Assembly: GCA_022820025.1 (NCBI GenBank)
Contig: JAJEGF010000030.1
Span: 62,001-126,000, forward strand
Direction of reading: 5' to 3'
From: Chloroflexota bacterium
Lineage (GTDB): Bacteria > Chloroflexota > UBA11872
Length of the DNA stretch: 64,000 bases
The notes beneath the pieces were generated by a model that worked only from the letters and a program-made list of their open reading frames with translations, ran no database searches and was not told the origin of the DNA. A program made the position numbers and the translations under genes. This document shows, in pieces, positions 31,591-41,321 of this stretch (positions within the stretch are counted from its first letter, which is position 1; each line of letters opens with the position of its first letter).

Positions 31591-32453
31591 CTGTTTGAGT
31601 AACCCCGCCGCTCAAGCTCCGCGGCCATCCGCATCGCCGCCTCAACCCGATTCGGACCCTTCTTGTTGTAGAAAATCACGTAGCTGGCCGTCTCCGGCCC
31701 GTGCCGTGCCATAACCAGATCCGCCAGTTCGCCGATCTCAGAGTCCGTGTAGACGTGCCCCGCCCGCAGCGCCCGTCGCTCGCGAGCCGCGACCTCGCCG
31801 GCATCGTCGCGTCCCATGAAGCGGTAGTAGGCAACGTTCGGCGCCGTCAGTTCACGTACGGGTTCGGGCAGCCCGGCAGCCGCCGCGCGAGGCTCGTCGG
31901 GAATCACCATCGCCAGGCCGAGCGCCCGCAGCCGCTCCACCGTCTCGGCACCACGTTCACCCTCCAGCCAGCTCGCATGCCGAAACTCAATCGCAACCGG
32001 ATCTTCACCTAATCCATCCCGCAGGGCGGCCAGGTGCTCGTACGTCTCGGGTCGCGGGCGCACGTTCGCGCCCAACTGCACCAGGAAACCGCCAAACTTC
32101 CCGGCCTCCCGCAACGGCCGCACGCCTTCGTACTGGTTCTTGATGTACTCGGCCGCGAGCCGCGAGTCCCGCGGCCGGTTCGCCACCGCCCGGTGCGCCT
32201 TCACCAGGAACCTGAACGCCTCCGGCGTCTGCTGGGCCCACTGCGCGTAGACCGACGGTTCGATACGCCGATAAAAGCTGGCGTTGACCTCCACTAGCGC
32301 CAGCCGGGACGCGTAGTACGCCAATCGCTCTGCCGCCTTCGTCCCCCGCGGATAGAACCCCGTGTGGTCCGACCAATTGGCCGTACCGACCCAAACGCGA
32401 CCGGCGCCAGGCTCAGACATCAGCGGGGCTGTCTCCTCGGAGCGGCGCCGCAC
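31587..32453 (-). CDS. DUF72-domain protein (YecE-like)
   Basis: 288 aa; VWVGTANWSDHTGFYPRGTKAAERLAYYASRLALVEVNASFYR, FRFLVKAHRAV, VAIEFRHASWLE. Confidence 0.88.
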   Translation of the reverse strand: MRRRSEETAPLMSEPGAGRVWVGTANWSDHTGFYPRGTKAAERLAYYASRLALVEVNASFYRRIEPSVYAQWAQQTPEAFRFLVKAHRAVANRPRDSRLAAEYIKNQYEGVRPLREAGKFGGFLVQLGANVRPRPETYEHLAALRDGLGEDPVAIEFRHASWLEGERGAETVERLRALGLAMVIPDEPRAAAAGLPEPVRELTAPNVAYYRFMGRDDAGEVAARERRALRAGHVYTDSEIGELADLVMARHGPETASYVIFYNKKGPNRVEAAMRMAAELERRGYSNS

Positions 32454-32666
32454 GCCGCGCGTGCTTTCGCGAAACCGCGCGGAGGAGATTCCGACGGCGC
32501 GTCGGAGGCACGGCCGCCAGCCTTCGCCGCCGGCCGTGGCGGCAGGGGGATGCCCACGGCCCTCAACAGCGCGTCCGGCTTTCAGCCGACCTCTGGCAGC
32601 GAATCGCTGGCGGGCGGGTTGTAGGGGGTTGCCGCGCCGCCGGAATCTTCCTCACACGGTCAACTC

Positions 32667-32694
32667 AATATACCGTACAAAAAGCGAACGTCAA
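32667..32694 (-). promoter_or_regulatory. Candidate sigma-70 promoter for the DUF72 gene
   Basis: Minus strand TTGACG - 16 nt - TATATT in the AT-rich divergent intergenic region; not experimentally supported. Confidence 0.35.
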
Positions 32695-32756
32695 GCTCGA
32701 AACCCGCTTTGCTCTCGCCGTTGCTACGATGCGGCACCAGCTTCAAGGTCAACCCC

Positions 32757-33623
32757 ATGGCCCGCCCCAAGGTTCTCGTCACCGGCGCCGCCGGCTACGT
32801 GGCGGCCCAGATGCTGCCCACCCTTCGCGAACGCTACGACTGCACCCTCATCGACGTCACCACCACCGACCGCGACGGTGGTGAGGTTCCCGGCGTCCAG
32901 GTCCAGAGCATGTTGGACGACCGCGAAACCCTCCGCCCGCTCTTCACCGGCTGCGACGCGGTCATCCACCTGGCCTTCATTCGCCGCACCGAGGACGTCC
33001 GCGAGCACTTCGAGGGCGAGATGGACAACATCCGCATGGCCTACAACGTCTTCCGGCTGTCGCTGGAAGAGAACGTCCGCCGCGTCGTGATGGCCAGCTC
33101 CAACCACGCCGCCGACTTCTACGAGCACCTGCTGCGCAGCCGCGAGATGGACATGCTGCAAGCCACCAACGACATCCGCCCGCTCTCCGACAACTACTAC
33201 GGCTGGGCCAAGGAGTCCTACGAGCACCTGGGCTTCGTCTTCGCCACCGGCACGCTCGGCCGCAGGCTCCAGAACGTCCACATCCGCATCGGCGCCCCTC
33301 GCCAGCTCGATCCCACCGAGCTGTCGGGCGACATCCAGGGCTATTCCGTCCGCCGCAACCTGGGCGCCTACATCAGCCCGCGCGACCTGACCCAGCTCTT
33401 CGTCAAGTCCATCGAAACCGAGAACATCGACAACGAGTGGGGCGTTCCCTGGCAGGTCTTCTACGGCATCTCCGACAACACCCGCTCCTTCTGGGGTCTT
33501 GAGAACGCCCGCCGCGTCATCGGCTACGCGCCGGAGGATGACTCCGAGGTCACCTGGGCCCGCGAGGTGCACGACAACCTCACGTCCAAGGGCGTGGTCG
33601 GACGCGTCGGCCAGGCGCCATGA
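32757..33623 (+). CDS. NAD-dependent epimerase/dehydratase (extended SDR)
   Basis: MARPKVLVTGAAGYVAAQML..., YYGWAKESYEHLG (YxxxK); ATG at 32757 preferred to track start 32709. Confidence 0.88.
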   Translation: MARPKVLVTGAAGYVAAQMLPTLRERYDCTLIDVTTTDRDGGEVPGVQVQSMLDDRETLRPLFTGCDAVIHLAFIRRTEDVREHFEGEMDNIRMAYNVFRLSLEENVRRVVMASSNHAADFYEHLLRSREMDMLQATNDIRPLSDNYYGWAKESYEHLGFVFATGTLGRRLQNVHIRIGAPRQLDPTELSGDIQGYSVRRNLGAYISPRDLTQLFVKSIETENIDNEWGVPWQVFYGISDNTRSFWGLENARRVIGYAPEDDSEVTWAREVHDNLTSKGVVGRVGQAP

Positions 33624-34501
33624 GCATGGACCCGCCCGTGGAACGCCGTTGGGAACGCTGCCGGCCCCAGCAGATCTGGGACGCCCTGGCCGAGTTCCCT
33701 TGCGTCTACGTGCCGTCCGGACCTCTGGAATGGCACGGCCGCCAGAACGCCGTAGGCCTGGATGCCGTGAAGTCCACCGCCATCTGCCGACGGGCCGCCG
33801 AATGCACCGGCGGGCTCGTCTATCCGACTGTCTTTCTCGGCGCCTGGGAGGTCCCGTGGCCGTTGGGCATGCCCGCGGCTCCCGACCTGATCCAGTCCAA
33901 CACGCAGACCATCCTCGACTACCTGGCCTATCGACGCGCCGCGCTCGACGCCATGCGGCAGTCCGACCTCCTGGTCCTCGCCGCCGTGGACGCACACCTG
34001 CTCAGCGACTTCGACAAGCCGATGGACCACGCGGCCGCCATCGAGACCTCCATCATGATGTACCTCGAACCCGAAACCGTGGACCTGGCCGCCCTCGATC
34101 CGGCCCCCGACCAGTGGCCCGAAGGCGTCGGCGGCGACGACCCGCGCACCCACGCCAGCCGCGAGAAGGGCCGCCACTACGCCGAAACCCTGATCGACCG
34201 CATCACCGATGCCGCCCGCCGCCTCGTGGCGCTGGACGACCCCGTCGAACGACGCAAGCACCGCCAGTGCGTCGCGCAACAGGTGACCCTGGACGACATG
34301 GTTGTGTACTGGCGCGCCTACCTGGCCTCGGCCGATTCGCCCGGCAAGACACCGGACGAGTCCTGGAACGAGCACCTGGAGGCGTTCCGCGTGGGCGATT
34401 ACGACCGCGCCCTGCAGGCCGGCGGCAAGTCGATCGAGGCCGCCCGCCGGGCCACCGCCGGCCGCCGCCCCGCCGGTCGTGAAGGCGAACGCTACGTCTG
34501 A
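33620..34501 (+). CDS. Creatininase-family amidohydrolase-like protein
   Basis: 293 aa; VYVPSGPLEWHGRQNAVGLDAVKSTAICRRAAE resembles the creatininase GSxExHGxHLPLGxD region; ATGA-coupled to the upstream SDR gene. Confidence 0.6.
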   Translation: MSMDPPVERRWERCRPQQIWDALAEFPCVYVPSGPLEWHGRQNAVGLDAVKSTAICRRAAECTGGLVYPTVFLGAWEVPWPLGMPAAPDLIQSNTQTILDYLAYRRAALDAMRQSDLLVLAAVDAHLLSDFDKPMDHAAAIETSIMMYLEPETVDLAALDPAPDQWPEGVGGDDPRTHASREKGRHYAETLIDRITDAARRLVALDDPVERRKHRQCVAQQVTLDDMVVYWRAYLASADSPGKTPDESWNEHLEAFRVGDYDRALQAGGKSIEAARRATAGRRPAGREGERYV

Positions 34502-34636
34502 TTTCCCCACAGGCGGGTTCGGTCGAATAAGATAGGGCCGCCCAAAAGAGGCGATACCGCACCGACCCAAGCATCCCGGCCCGCTCTAGCCGCGCGCCGC
34601 ACTGTCGACACCGACCAAGGGAGCCACACGACCGCC

Positions 34637-36235
34637 ATGGCAAGCGACAAGAACCTCGACGACCTCGGCCTTACCCACACCGGCGACATCCACTGGAACC
34701 TCAGCACCGCCGCGCTGTACGAGCACGCGGTGCGAAACGGCGAGGCCGAACTCAGCAACTACGGCCCGCTGATCGCCATGACGACCCCACACACCGGGCG
34801 CTCGCCCAGCGACAAGTGGGTCGTGCAGGACGACGGAAACAAGGACGAAGTGTGGTGGGGTCCCAACAACCAGCCGTTCGACGAGGCCAAGTTCGAGCCG
34901 CTGTTTGCCCGCGCCTGCGCCTTCGCGCAGGGCCGCGACCTGTACGTGCAGGACCTCTACGCCGGCGCCGACGCCCGGTACCGGCTGCCGGTGCGCTTCG
35001 TCACGGCGTATGCCTGGCACAGCTTGTTTGTCCGCAGCTTGTTCATTCATCCCACGGCCGAGGAACTGGAGAACCACGACCCGCAGTTCACGGTGGTGAA
35101 CCTTTCGCCGTTCCAGGCCGACCCGGCCGTGGACGGCACCGGCACCGAGACCTTCATCGTCGTCAACTTTGCCCGCAAGCTGGTCGTGATCGGCGGGACG
35201 CGCTACGCGGGCGAGAACAAGAAGTCCATCTTTACCGTCATGAACTACCTGTTGCCCCAGCAGGGCGTGCTGCCCATGCACTGCTCGGCCAACGTGGGAT
35301 CGGACGGCGAGACGGCCCTCTTTTTCGGCCTGTCGGGCACCGGCAAGACCACCCTCTCCATGGACCCCGACCGCCCGCTCATCGGCGACGACGAGCACGG
35401 CTGGAGCGACGTGGGCATCTTCAACTTCGAGGGCGGCTGTTACGCCAAGACCATCAAGCTCTCCGCCGAGAACGAGCCCGAAATCTACGCCACCACCCGC
35501 CAGTTCGGCACCGTGCTCGAAAACGTGCCGATGGACCCGGACACTCGCATGGTCGACCTCGACTCCGAGGAGATCACCGAGAACACCCGCGGCGCCTACC
35601 CGCTGACGCAGTTGACCAACGTGGTTCCCGACGGCCTCGGCCGCCACCCGCGCAACGTCGTGTTCCTGGCCGCCGACGCCTTTGGCGTGCTGCCGCCAAT
35701 CTCGCGCCTCACGCGCGATCAGGCCATGTACCACTTCCTGCTCGGCTACACCGCCCGCGTGGCCGGCACCGAGCGGGGCGTCACCGAGCCTGAGGCCACC
35801 TTCAGCGCCTGCTTCGGCGCCCCGTTCCTGCCGCGTCCGCCCAGCGTCTACGCCGAAATGCTCGGCGAGAAGCTGGACGAGCACGGCTCAACCGTCTGGC
35901 TGGTCAACACCGGCTGGACCGGCGGCCCGGCCGGCGAAAGCGACCGCATCTCGCTGCCCTACACCCGCGCCATCCTCGGCGCCGCCCTCTCCGGCGCGCT
36001 GGACGACGTGCCCTACGTCACCGACGAGATCTTCGGCCTCCAGGTCCCCACCGCCTGCCCCGGCGTCCCCGACGACGTGCTGAACGCCCGCGGCCAGTGG
36101 TCCGACCCGGCTCGCTACGACGCCCAGGCCACCGAACTCGCCGCCCTCATGCACAACGCCTTCAAACCCTTCGCCCCCGGCGTCTCCCAGGCAGTCCGCG
36201 ACGCCGCCCCCCTGGCGGCACGGCCAGCGGGGTAG
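34637..36235 (+). CDS. pckA: Phosphoenolpyruvate carboxykinase (ATP)
   Basis: 532 aa; GRSPSDKWVV, MHCSANVGSDGETALFFGLSGTGKTTLSMDPDRPLIGDDEHGWSDVGIFNFEGGCYAKTI. Confidence 0.97.
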   Translation: MASDKNLDDLGLTHTGDIHWNLSTAALYEHAVRNGEAELSNYGPLIAMTTPHTGRSPSDKWVVQDDGNKDEVWWGPNNQPFDEAKFEPLFARACAFAQGRDLYVQDLYAGADARYRLPVRFVTAYAWHSLFVRSLFIHPTAEELENHDPQFTVVNLSPFQADPAVDGTGTETFIVVNFARKLVVIGGTRYAGENKKSIFTVMNYLLPQQGVLPMHCSANVGSDGETALFFGLSGTGKTTLSMDPDRPLIGDDEHGWSDVGIFNFEGGCYAKTIKLSAENEPEIYATTRQFGTVLENVPMDPDTRMVDLDSEEITENTRGAYPLTQLTNVVPDGLGRHPRNVVFLAADAFGVLPPISRLTRDQAMYHFLLGYTARVAGTERGVTEPEATFSACFGAPFLPRPPSVYAEMLGEKLDEHGSTVWLVNTGWTGGPAGESDRISLPYTRAILGAALSGALDDVPYVTDEIFGLQVPTACPGVPDDVLNARGQWSDPARYDAQATELAALMHNAFKPFAPGVSQAVRDAAPLAARPAG

Positions 36236-36264
36236 CGAAGAGACCGCGTTCCGTCCCTGACGCT

Positions 36265-36298
36265 GCGACCCGGCACCGTAACTGCGGTGCCGGGTCGC
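36265..36298. terminator. Terminator hairpin downstream of pckA
   Basis: gcgacccggcaccg-taactg-cggtgccgggtcgc: perfect 14-bp stem, 6-nt loop. Confidence 0.7.
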
Positions 36299-36365
36299 GT
36301 AGGATTGTGTGGTTGAAGCGCTTGCCCGACCTGCACGGCTCTGGTAGCGACACGGCGGGATACCG

Positions 36366-37571
36366 ATGCTCACGCACGTAGAGATCGAGGGATTCAAGAG
36401 CTTCGGTTCGCCCTCGTCCCGTCTTGACTTCGGCCCTCTCAACCTTCTTGTCGGTCCTAACGCATCCGGCAAGTCAAATTTTTTGGCCGCCCTTGAGTTC
36501 CTCCAGACAGCGATCATCAGCGACGTCGAGACCGCAGTCAATGAGTTCGGCGGCATCTCCGAAATTTGGAACAAGCGTATTAGAGATTACGATCGTTCGT
36601 TTCCAATACACATTCGCATCCGCGACTCTGCACCTGAAATGCTTGAGCCGTATGGATTTCCAAAGCATCGGCTTACGTCGTACAACTACGATCTTTCACT
36701 CGCTTTACGATCCGAGCATGAGCCACCGGTAATTCAATCAGAGCGTATCTATGCGAGAATCAATAATATATCAGGGGAACGTTTCATTTATCAGATGAAT
36801 AGAAGTGGCTCGTCTGTGAGGGTCGAAGATGCACTTGCTTCACGTGGTTCTCAAACCCGGAATTTTGCAGTCTATCGCTTAGCATCCGGAAGATCGGTAG
36901 CTGGTCTAACTTTCGACTATATTCCCCTTATAGTGTGGTCTCGTATTCGAGAGTGGAAATTTTACCACATCGACGCTTCTATAGCCAGGCAAGCCTATCG
37001 CGAAAACCCTGAAGCAGACCTCGGTTGCTTCGGAGAAAACCTGGCAGTCGTAGTGAATCGGCTAAAGCAACAAGGCGACGGAAGGAAGTTCACGGCCATT
37101 GAGGAAGCACTGCGTGGGATGGTGCCTGGATTCGAACATGTGCTGCCGGTCTCCATAGGTGCAAAGCTAGGTTTTCAGATTGCGGAGAGTAACGTTAGAA
37201 GCAGATTCAATGCAGGGTCTGTGTCCGATGGAACTGTACGTCTTCTGGCATTGCTTACCATACTGCTATCGTCGAGGCAAGGTGACTTGATCGCTATCGA
37301 GGAGCCTGAGAATGGTCTTCACCCGCATATTACGCCGGATATTATAGAGTTACTTAGGATCTGTTCGAACGATGGTGGCCAGATTTTTGCGACGACACAT
37401 AATCCGGCTTTTCTTGATGAAGCGAAGCCGGAAGAGGTATTTCTTTGCGACAAGATGGATGGCTTCACGCAGGTCGTGCGTGCGTCATCGTTGCCCGACA
37501 TTCATGCCTTTGGCCGCTCGTTCTCTTTAGGTGAACTCTGGGAGCAGGGAGCCCTTGGGGGTATACCCTGA
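36366..37571 (+). CDS. AAA_21-type ABC/SMC-like ATPase (OLD/RecF-like), putative defence ATPase
   Basis: 401 aa; MLTHVEIEGFKSFGSPSSRLDFGPLNLLVGPNASGKSNFLAALEFLQ (Walker A), SDGTVRLLALLTIL (signature-like), LIAIEEPENGLHPHI (Walker B), IFATTHNPAFLDEA (switch His). Low GC relative to neighbours. Confidence 0.88.
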   Translation: MLTHVEIEGFKSFGSPSSRLDFGPLNLLVGPNASGKSNFLAALEFLQTAIISDVETAVNEFGGISEIWNKRIRDYDRSFPIHIRIRDSAPEMLEPYGFPKHRLTSYNYDLSLALRSEHEPPVIQSERIYARINNISGERFIYQMNRSGSSVRVEDALASRGSQTRNFAVYRLASGRSVAGLTFDYIPLIVWSRIREWKFYHIDASIARQAYRENPEADLGCFGENLAVVVNRLKQQGDGRKFTAIEEALRGMVPGFEHVLPVSIGAKLGFQIAESNVRSRFNAGSVSDGTVRLLALLTILLSSRQGDLIAIEEPENGLHPHITPDIIELLRICSNDGGQIFATTHNPAFLDEAKPEEVFLCDKMDGFTQVVRASSLPDIHAFGRSFSLGELWEQGALGGIP

Positions 37572-37579
37572 CAATCGGA

Positions 37580-38152
37580 GTGGGAGTCGAGGGTCCTTCC
37601 GATCGCGCCTTTTTTGAAAAGGTGCTGCATCGGGAGTTCCAAGGTATTCGGTTTGATATCCGTGCGATGAAGAATCGACCGAAGTTGCTTCGTAGAGCTC
37701 CAGACTTGGTTGATAGCTTTCGAAGTCTTCACTATCCACTTGCAATAATTGTAGTTGACCGAGATTCCGATCCTTGTGCTTCAGTAACGGTCCATGAGTT
37801 TGATGGAAATCTTGTGAGTGCGACCCGTATGGAGCTGTGCCAGCGAGATCTGTTCATTTGCGTGGCGGCTGTAGAGCTAGAGTCATGGTATCTGGCCGAT
37901 CAAGAAGCTATTCGACACGCCATACCCGGAGCCACTTATTCCGCGCCAGTGGAAACCAGTCATGTGGGGGCCGCATCTACTCTCCGCAGGCTATGGAGAG
38001 ACGCTGGAGGGTCAGGACAACCTAGAGGGACTAAACCCCAGCTTGCAAGATCTGTGGCGGAGCACTTTGATCCCGCGAGGGCGCGGCGGCACTCCGAGTC
38101 GTTTGCGTACTTCTGGGACCGAGTCACGGTCGCGATCAACAGATCGTCATGA
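37580..38152 (+). CDS. TOPRIM-like / DUF4276-like protein, partner of the AAA ATPase
   Basis: 190 aa from GTG (frame open upstream: ..LTIGVGVEGPSD..); VEGPSDRAFFEKVL then LAIIVVDRDSDPC (E...DxDxD), VAAVELESWYLADQEAIRHAIPGA. Starts 9 nt after the AAA stop, or overlaps it if an upstream start is used. Confidence 0.72.
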   Translation: MGVEGPSDRAFFEKVLHREFQGIRFDIRAMKNRPKLLRRAPDLVDSFRSLHYPLAIIVVDRDSDPCASVTVHEFDGNLVSATRMELCQRDLFICVAAVELESWYLADQEAIRHAIPGATYSAPVETSHVGAASTLRRLWRDAGGSGQPRGTKPQLARSVAEHFDPARARRHSESFAYFWDRVTVAINRSS

Positions 38153-38229
38153 CTCATTCTTATTCGATTGTTGTCGCACCCCTTGATCAATGAAGTCGGG
38201 ACGGACTAAGGAATTCGGCTTGACCGCGC

Positions 38230-38258
38230 TTGACAAACCGTGCCCGTTTGCTTGAAAT
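38230..38258 (+). promoter_or_regulatory. Candidate promoter upstream of the lactonase gene
   Basis: TTGACA - 17 nt - TGAAAT, about 34 nt before ATG 38292; -10 is imperfect. Confidence 0.35.
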
Positions 38259-38291
38259 GCTTGACTAGGAGAATTCAATCCACTTCACAGC

Positions 38292-39353
38292 ATGACCACC
38301 CAGTACCTCGCCTTCATCGGCACCTACACCACCGGCGACAGCGAAGGCATCTACACCTATCGGTTCGATTCGGGTACCGGCGCCCTGGAGCGTCTGAGCG
38401 TCGTTGGCGGCATTTCCAACCCGTCGTGGGTGGAGATCTCGCCGTCAGGCCGAAACCTCTACGCCGTCGGCGAGGAGACGCATGGCGTCATCAAGGCCTA
38501 CGCCATCGACCCCGCCACCGGCGCCCTGACCTACCTGAACGAGCAGCTCACCGGCGGCCGGGTCCCCTGCCACATCAGCGTCGACCCCACCGAGTCCTAC
38601 GCGCTGCTGGCCAACTACGGCAGCGGCAGCGTGGCCATGCTGCCGATCCAGGCGGACGGAAGCCTGGCCCCGCTGACTGGCTTCGTTCAGCACCAGGGCT
38701 CCAGCATCCACCCCCTGCGGCAGACCGGACCGCACGCCCACTCGATCATTCTTGACGCCGCGAACGGCCGCGCCTTCGCCCCCGATCTCGGCATCGACAA
38801 GCTGCTGGTCTACGACCTCGACCTGGACAGCGGCACGCTGGCGCCCCACGAAATCTCCTGGGTCCGCACCCCGGCCGGCGCCGGACCGCGGCACTTCGAT
38901 ATCCATCCCAACGGCCAATTCGCCTACCTGATCAACGAGCTGGCGTCCTCCATCACCGTCCTGCGCTACTACGCGGACCTTGGCGTGTTCGGCGAAATCG
39001 AGACCGTCAGCACCCTGCCCGACGACTTCGACGGCGAGACCACCTGCGCCGACATCCACGTCGCGCCCTCCGGCAAGTTCGTCTACGGCTCCAACCGCGG
39101 CCACGACAGCATCGCCATGTTCGCCATCGACCAGGCCACCGGCCGCCTCACCGGCCTTGGCCAGGAATCCACCCAGGGTCAGACCCCCCGCAACTTCGCC
39201 ATCGACCCCTCCGGCGCCTGGCTCCTCGCCGCCAACCAGGACACCAGCACCATCGTCACCTTCCGCATCCACCCCCAAACCGGCCACCTCCACTCCACCG
39301 GCCAGGTAACCAACATCCCCAACCCCGTCTGCATCAAACTCCTGCCGGTCTGA
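38292..39353 (+). CDS. Lactonase-family beta-propeller protein (6-phosphogluconolactonase-like)
   Basis: 353 aa; YLAFIGTYTTGDSEGIYTYRFD, GPHAHSIILDAANGRAFAPDLGIDKLLVYDLD, GPRHFDIHPNGQFAYLINELASSITVLRY, KFVYGSNRGHDSIAMFAID. Confidence 0.9.
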   Translation: MTTQYLAFIGTYTTGDSEGIYTYRFDSGTGALERLSVVGGISNPSWVEISPSGRNLYAVGEETHGVIKAYAIDPATGALTYLNEQLTGGRVPCHISVDPTESYALLANYGSGSVAMLPIQADGSLAPLTGFVQHQGSSIHPLRQTGPHAHSIILDAANGRAFAPDLGIDKLLVYDLDLDSGTLAPHEISWVRTPAGAGPRHFDIHPNGQFAYLINELASSITVLRYYADLGVFGEIETVSTLPDDFDGETTCADIHVAPSGKFVYGSNRGHDSIAMFAIDQATGRLTGLGQESTQGQTPRNFAIDPSGAWLLAANQDTSTIVTFRIHPQTGHLHSTGQVTNIPNPVCIKLLPV

Positions 39354-39539
39354 ACATCGCGAGGGTCGGTCGGTTAACCGTCTAAATTCGAGATTCGCGG
39401 CTCATTAACCCGTTCTTCAACTCGCTGCCCGTCGGCGGGTAGAACCGACTCGGACTAGACCTCGGTCAAACAGACAGGCGCTGAGCACAGCCCTGACTCG
39501 TCGATGCAGCACCTTGCCGAGAAGGACACCAAGTGGTTG

Positions 39540-40403
39540 CTACGACCCACCAGCGAAGACCCGCATGAAACCGTCGATGAGCCCGAGGTTGAAGTCAAAG
39601 CTAAGGGCGATGGGCAAGGCATGCTCAATCGAAAAAGTGGCCAGCGGTCCCGATCCGCCGATTCCAAGGAATGAGTCACTTGAGAGGGCCGGATTGAGAG
39701 TCCATGGCGGCGAAGGAACGGCGAGCGAAATAGCTGTTGCCAGGACACCCAGGAACACCGCGACGGCGACGCCGGCGGCCAGTATTGCGCCAAGCGTTCG
39801 GCCATTGCTCAGGCCCAGCGATTCGCGAACGGCCAAATGGGTCCCGATCAGCACCCAACCGGCGATTAATGTCCGGAAGCCCGAGTCAAGCGACGGCGGA
39901 AGTTGCCAGGCCACAAAACCCCAGCGTGCAACATCGGTCGCAGGATCGGTAGCCAGGCCGATGATCGGTACGAAGGCGCGAACGAGGACCGGCGTGAGGA
40001 TGAGGAACAGGCCCGGCGCCTGTGCAAACGCAAGGCCGCGCGCGACCGACCCGAACCGTGGCGTCTGACAGTCGGCTGAGACCAGGCGCCCGCCAATGCT
40101 CCACAGCGCTGCAGCCCACACGGGCCAGGCTGCCAGGTGGACAGCGGTGTGCAGCGCGGCGATTGGCAGCGTTTCGTCCACAAACGTTTGCCACAGCAGG
40201 AGCTCGGTTCGACGTTCAAATGGCACGACTCTCAACATGGACAGCATGGTCCGGCCGCTTTCGCCAAGACCCACGCCAAGCGCCGCAAGCATCACCAGGA
40301 GCACCGCCTGCCGCGTGCTGGCGCCGGGGGCCGAAACCTCGCGGTAGAGGTCTGAATCCAGGCTCAGAGCGCGAATCGTTCCGCGAACTAAACCGCCGCC
40401 CAT
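39540..40403 (-). CDS. YIP1-family membrane protein, copy A
   Basis: MGGGLVRGTIRALSLDSDLYREVSAPGASTRQAVLLVMLAALGVGLG...; multiple TMs; ATG at 40403 preferred to track start 40478. Confidence 0.75.
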   Translation of the reverse strand: MGGGLVRGTIRALSLDSDLYREVSAPGASTRQAVLLVMLAALGVGLGESGRTMLSMLRVVPFERRTELLLWQTFVDETLPIAALHTAVHLAAWPVWAAALWSIGGRLVSADCQTPRFGSVARGLAFAQAPGLFLILTPVLVRAFVPIIGLATDPATDVARWGFVAWQLPPSLDSGFRTLIAGWVLIGTHLAVRESLGLSNGRTLGAILAAGVAVAVFLGVLATAISLAVPSPPWTLNPALSSDSFLGIGGSGPLATFSIEHALPIALSFDFNLGLIDGFMRVFAGGS

Positions 40404-40464
40404 TCGTGTCTGCGCGGTCGGCTCGGCTCGGTGCCCGGTGTCCCGCCCAGTGGGACGATCGGTG

Positions 40465-41256
40465 CTACCCACCGGCAAATGGGAAGAGGCGGAACAGGTA
40501 GCCCATCACCGCGCTGCCGAAGTCAAGGCCCAGATTGAAGTCAGACCCCGACGCAGCGTCAAAGCCCGAGGGAACCCCACGCCAATACGCGGTCGCGTAG
40601 TCGAGGTTCCCGGCGCGAGATACCGAGTTGACTGCGGCCCCCACCAGCACCGCGACGATGCCGGCTCCAATGCCGGCGCCGCACAAGGTGATCAGGGTGC
40701 GGCCGTTGCGTAGTCCCAACGCCTCTCGCGTGGCCAGAAAGGTCCCGATGAGGACCCAGACGGCCACCACGCTCCAAACACTGGAGGCCAGCAGCCCCAA
40801 CGGCGCTCTACCCACGCCGTCAGGGTCGACGCGTCCCAGCCAGAAGGCTCCGGCCAGAATCGGAATCAATACCAAGAGTGCGACGGGCGTCTGCGCGAAG
40901 GCCAGGACACGGGCCACAGGCCAGAATCCCGGCGCCCGGCCGTATCGGGCCACACGCCGGCCAATAGCCCAGACTCCGGCCGCCCACACCGGCCAGGCCA
41001 TTACCTGCGCAACGGCGCTAAACAGGACCATGACGCCTGCTTCGGCCATCGGCGAGTCCATTCCCACGAGCGCTGGTTCGTTCCGTTCAATGAAGTGGAA
41101 TGTCCTGGCGCCCCATGCAATGCCTGAAGCTGCGGAAGTGAGGACAACAATCAGTACAGCTTGATAGGAGCTGTTATCTGCGGTGGCGACTTCCCGGTAC
41201 AACGCCGGGTCCAGCCTCAGGGCCCGCAACAGCCTGTTGCCGAAGCCGTCCCCCAT
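40465..41256 (-). CDS. YIP1-family membrane protein, copy B
   Basis: MGDGFGNRLLRALRLDPALYREVATADNSSYQAVLIVVLTSAASGIAWG...; ATG at 41256 preferred because the track start (41367) lies inside a degenerate aminotransferase fragment. Confidence 0.75.
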   Translation of the reverse strand: MGDGFGNRLLRALRLDPALYREVATADNSSYQAVLIVVLTSAASGIAWGARTFHFIERNEPALVGMDSPMAEAGVMVLFSAVAQVMAWPVWAAGVWAIGRRVARYGRAPGFWPVARVLAFAQTPVALLVLIPILAGAFWLGRVDPDGVGRAPLGLLASSVWSVVAVWVLIGTFLATREALGLRNGRTLITLCGAGIGAGIVAVLVGAAVNSVSRAGNLDYATAYWRGVPSGFDAASGSDFNLGLDFGSAVMGYLFRLFPFAGG

Positions 41257-41321
41257 GGTCGCCTGCCTCGCTCCCGCGCCGACTCTGGCGGTCAGTCTGT
41301 CACGCGTCGCCGCCGAACGCT

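Noticed and set aside
36366-38290. Insertion sequence or integrase associated with the low-GC island
   Set aside because: No transposase/integrase ORF, terminal inverted repeats or direct repeats could be recognised.
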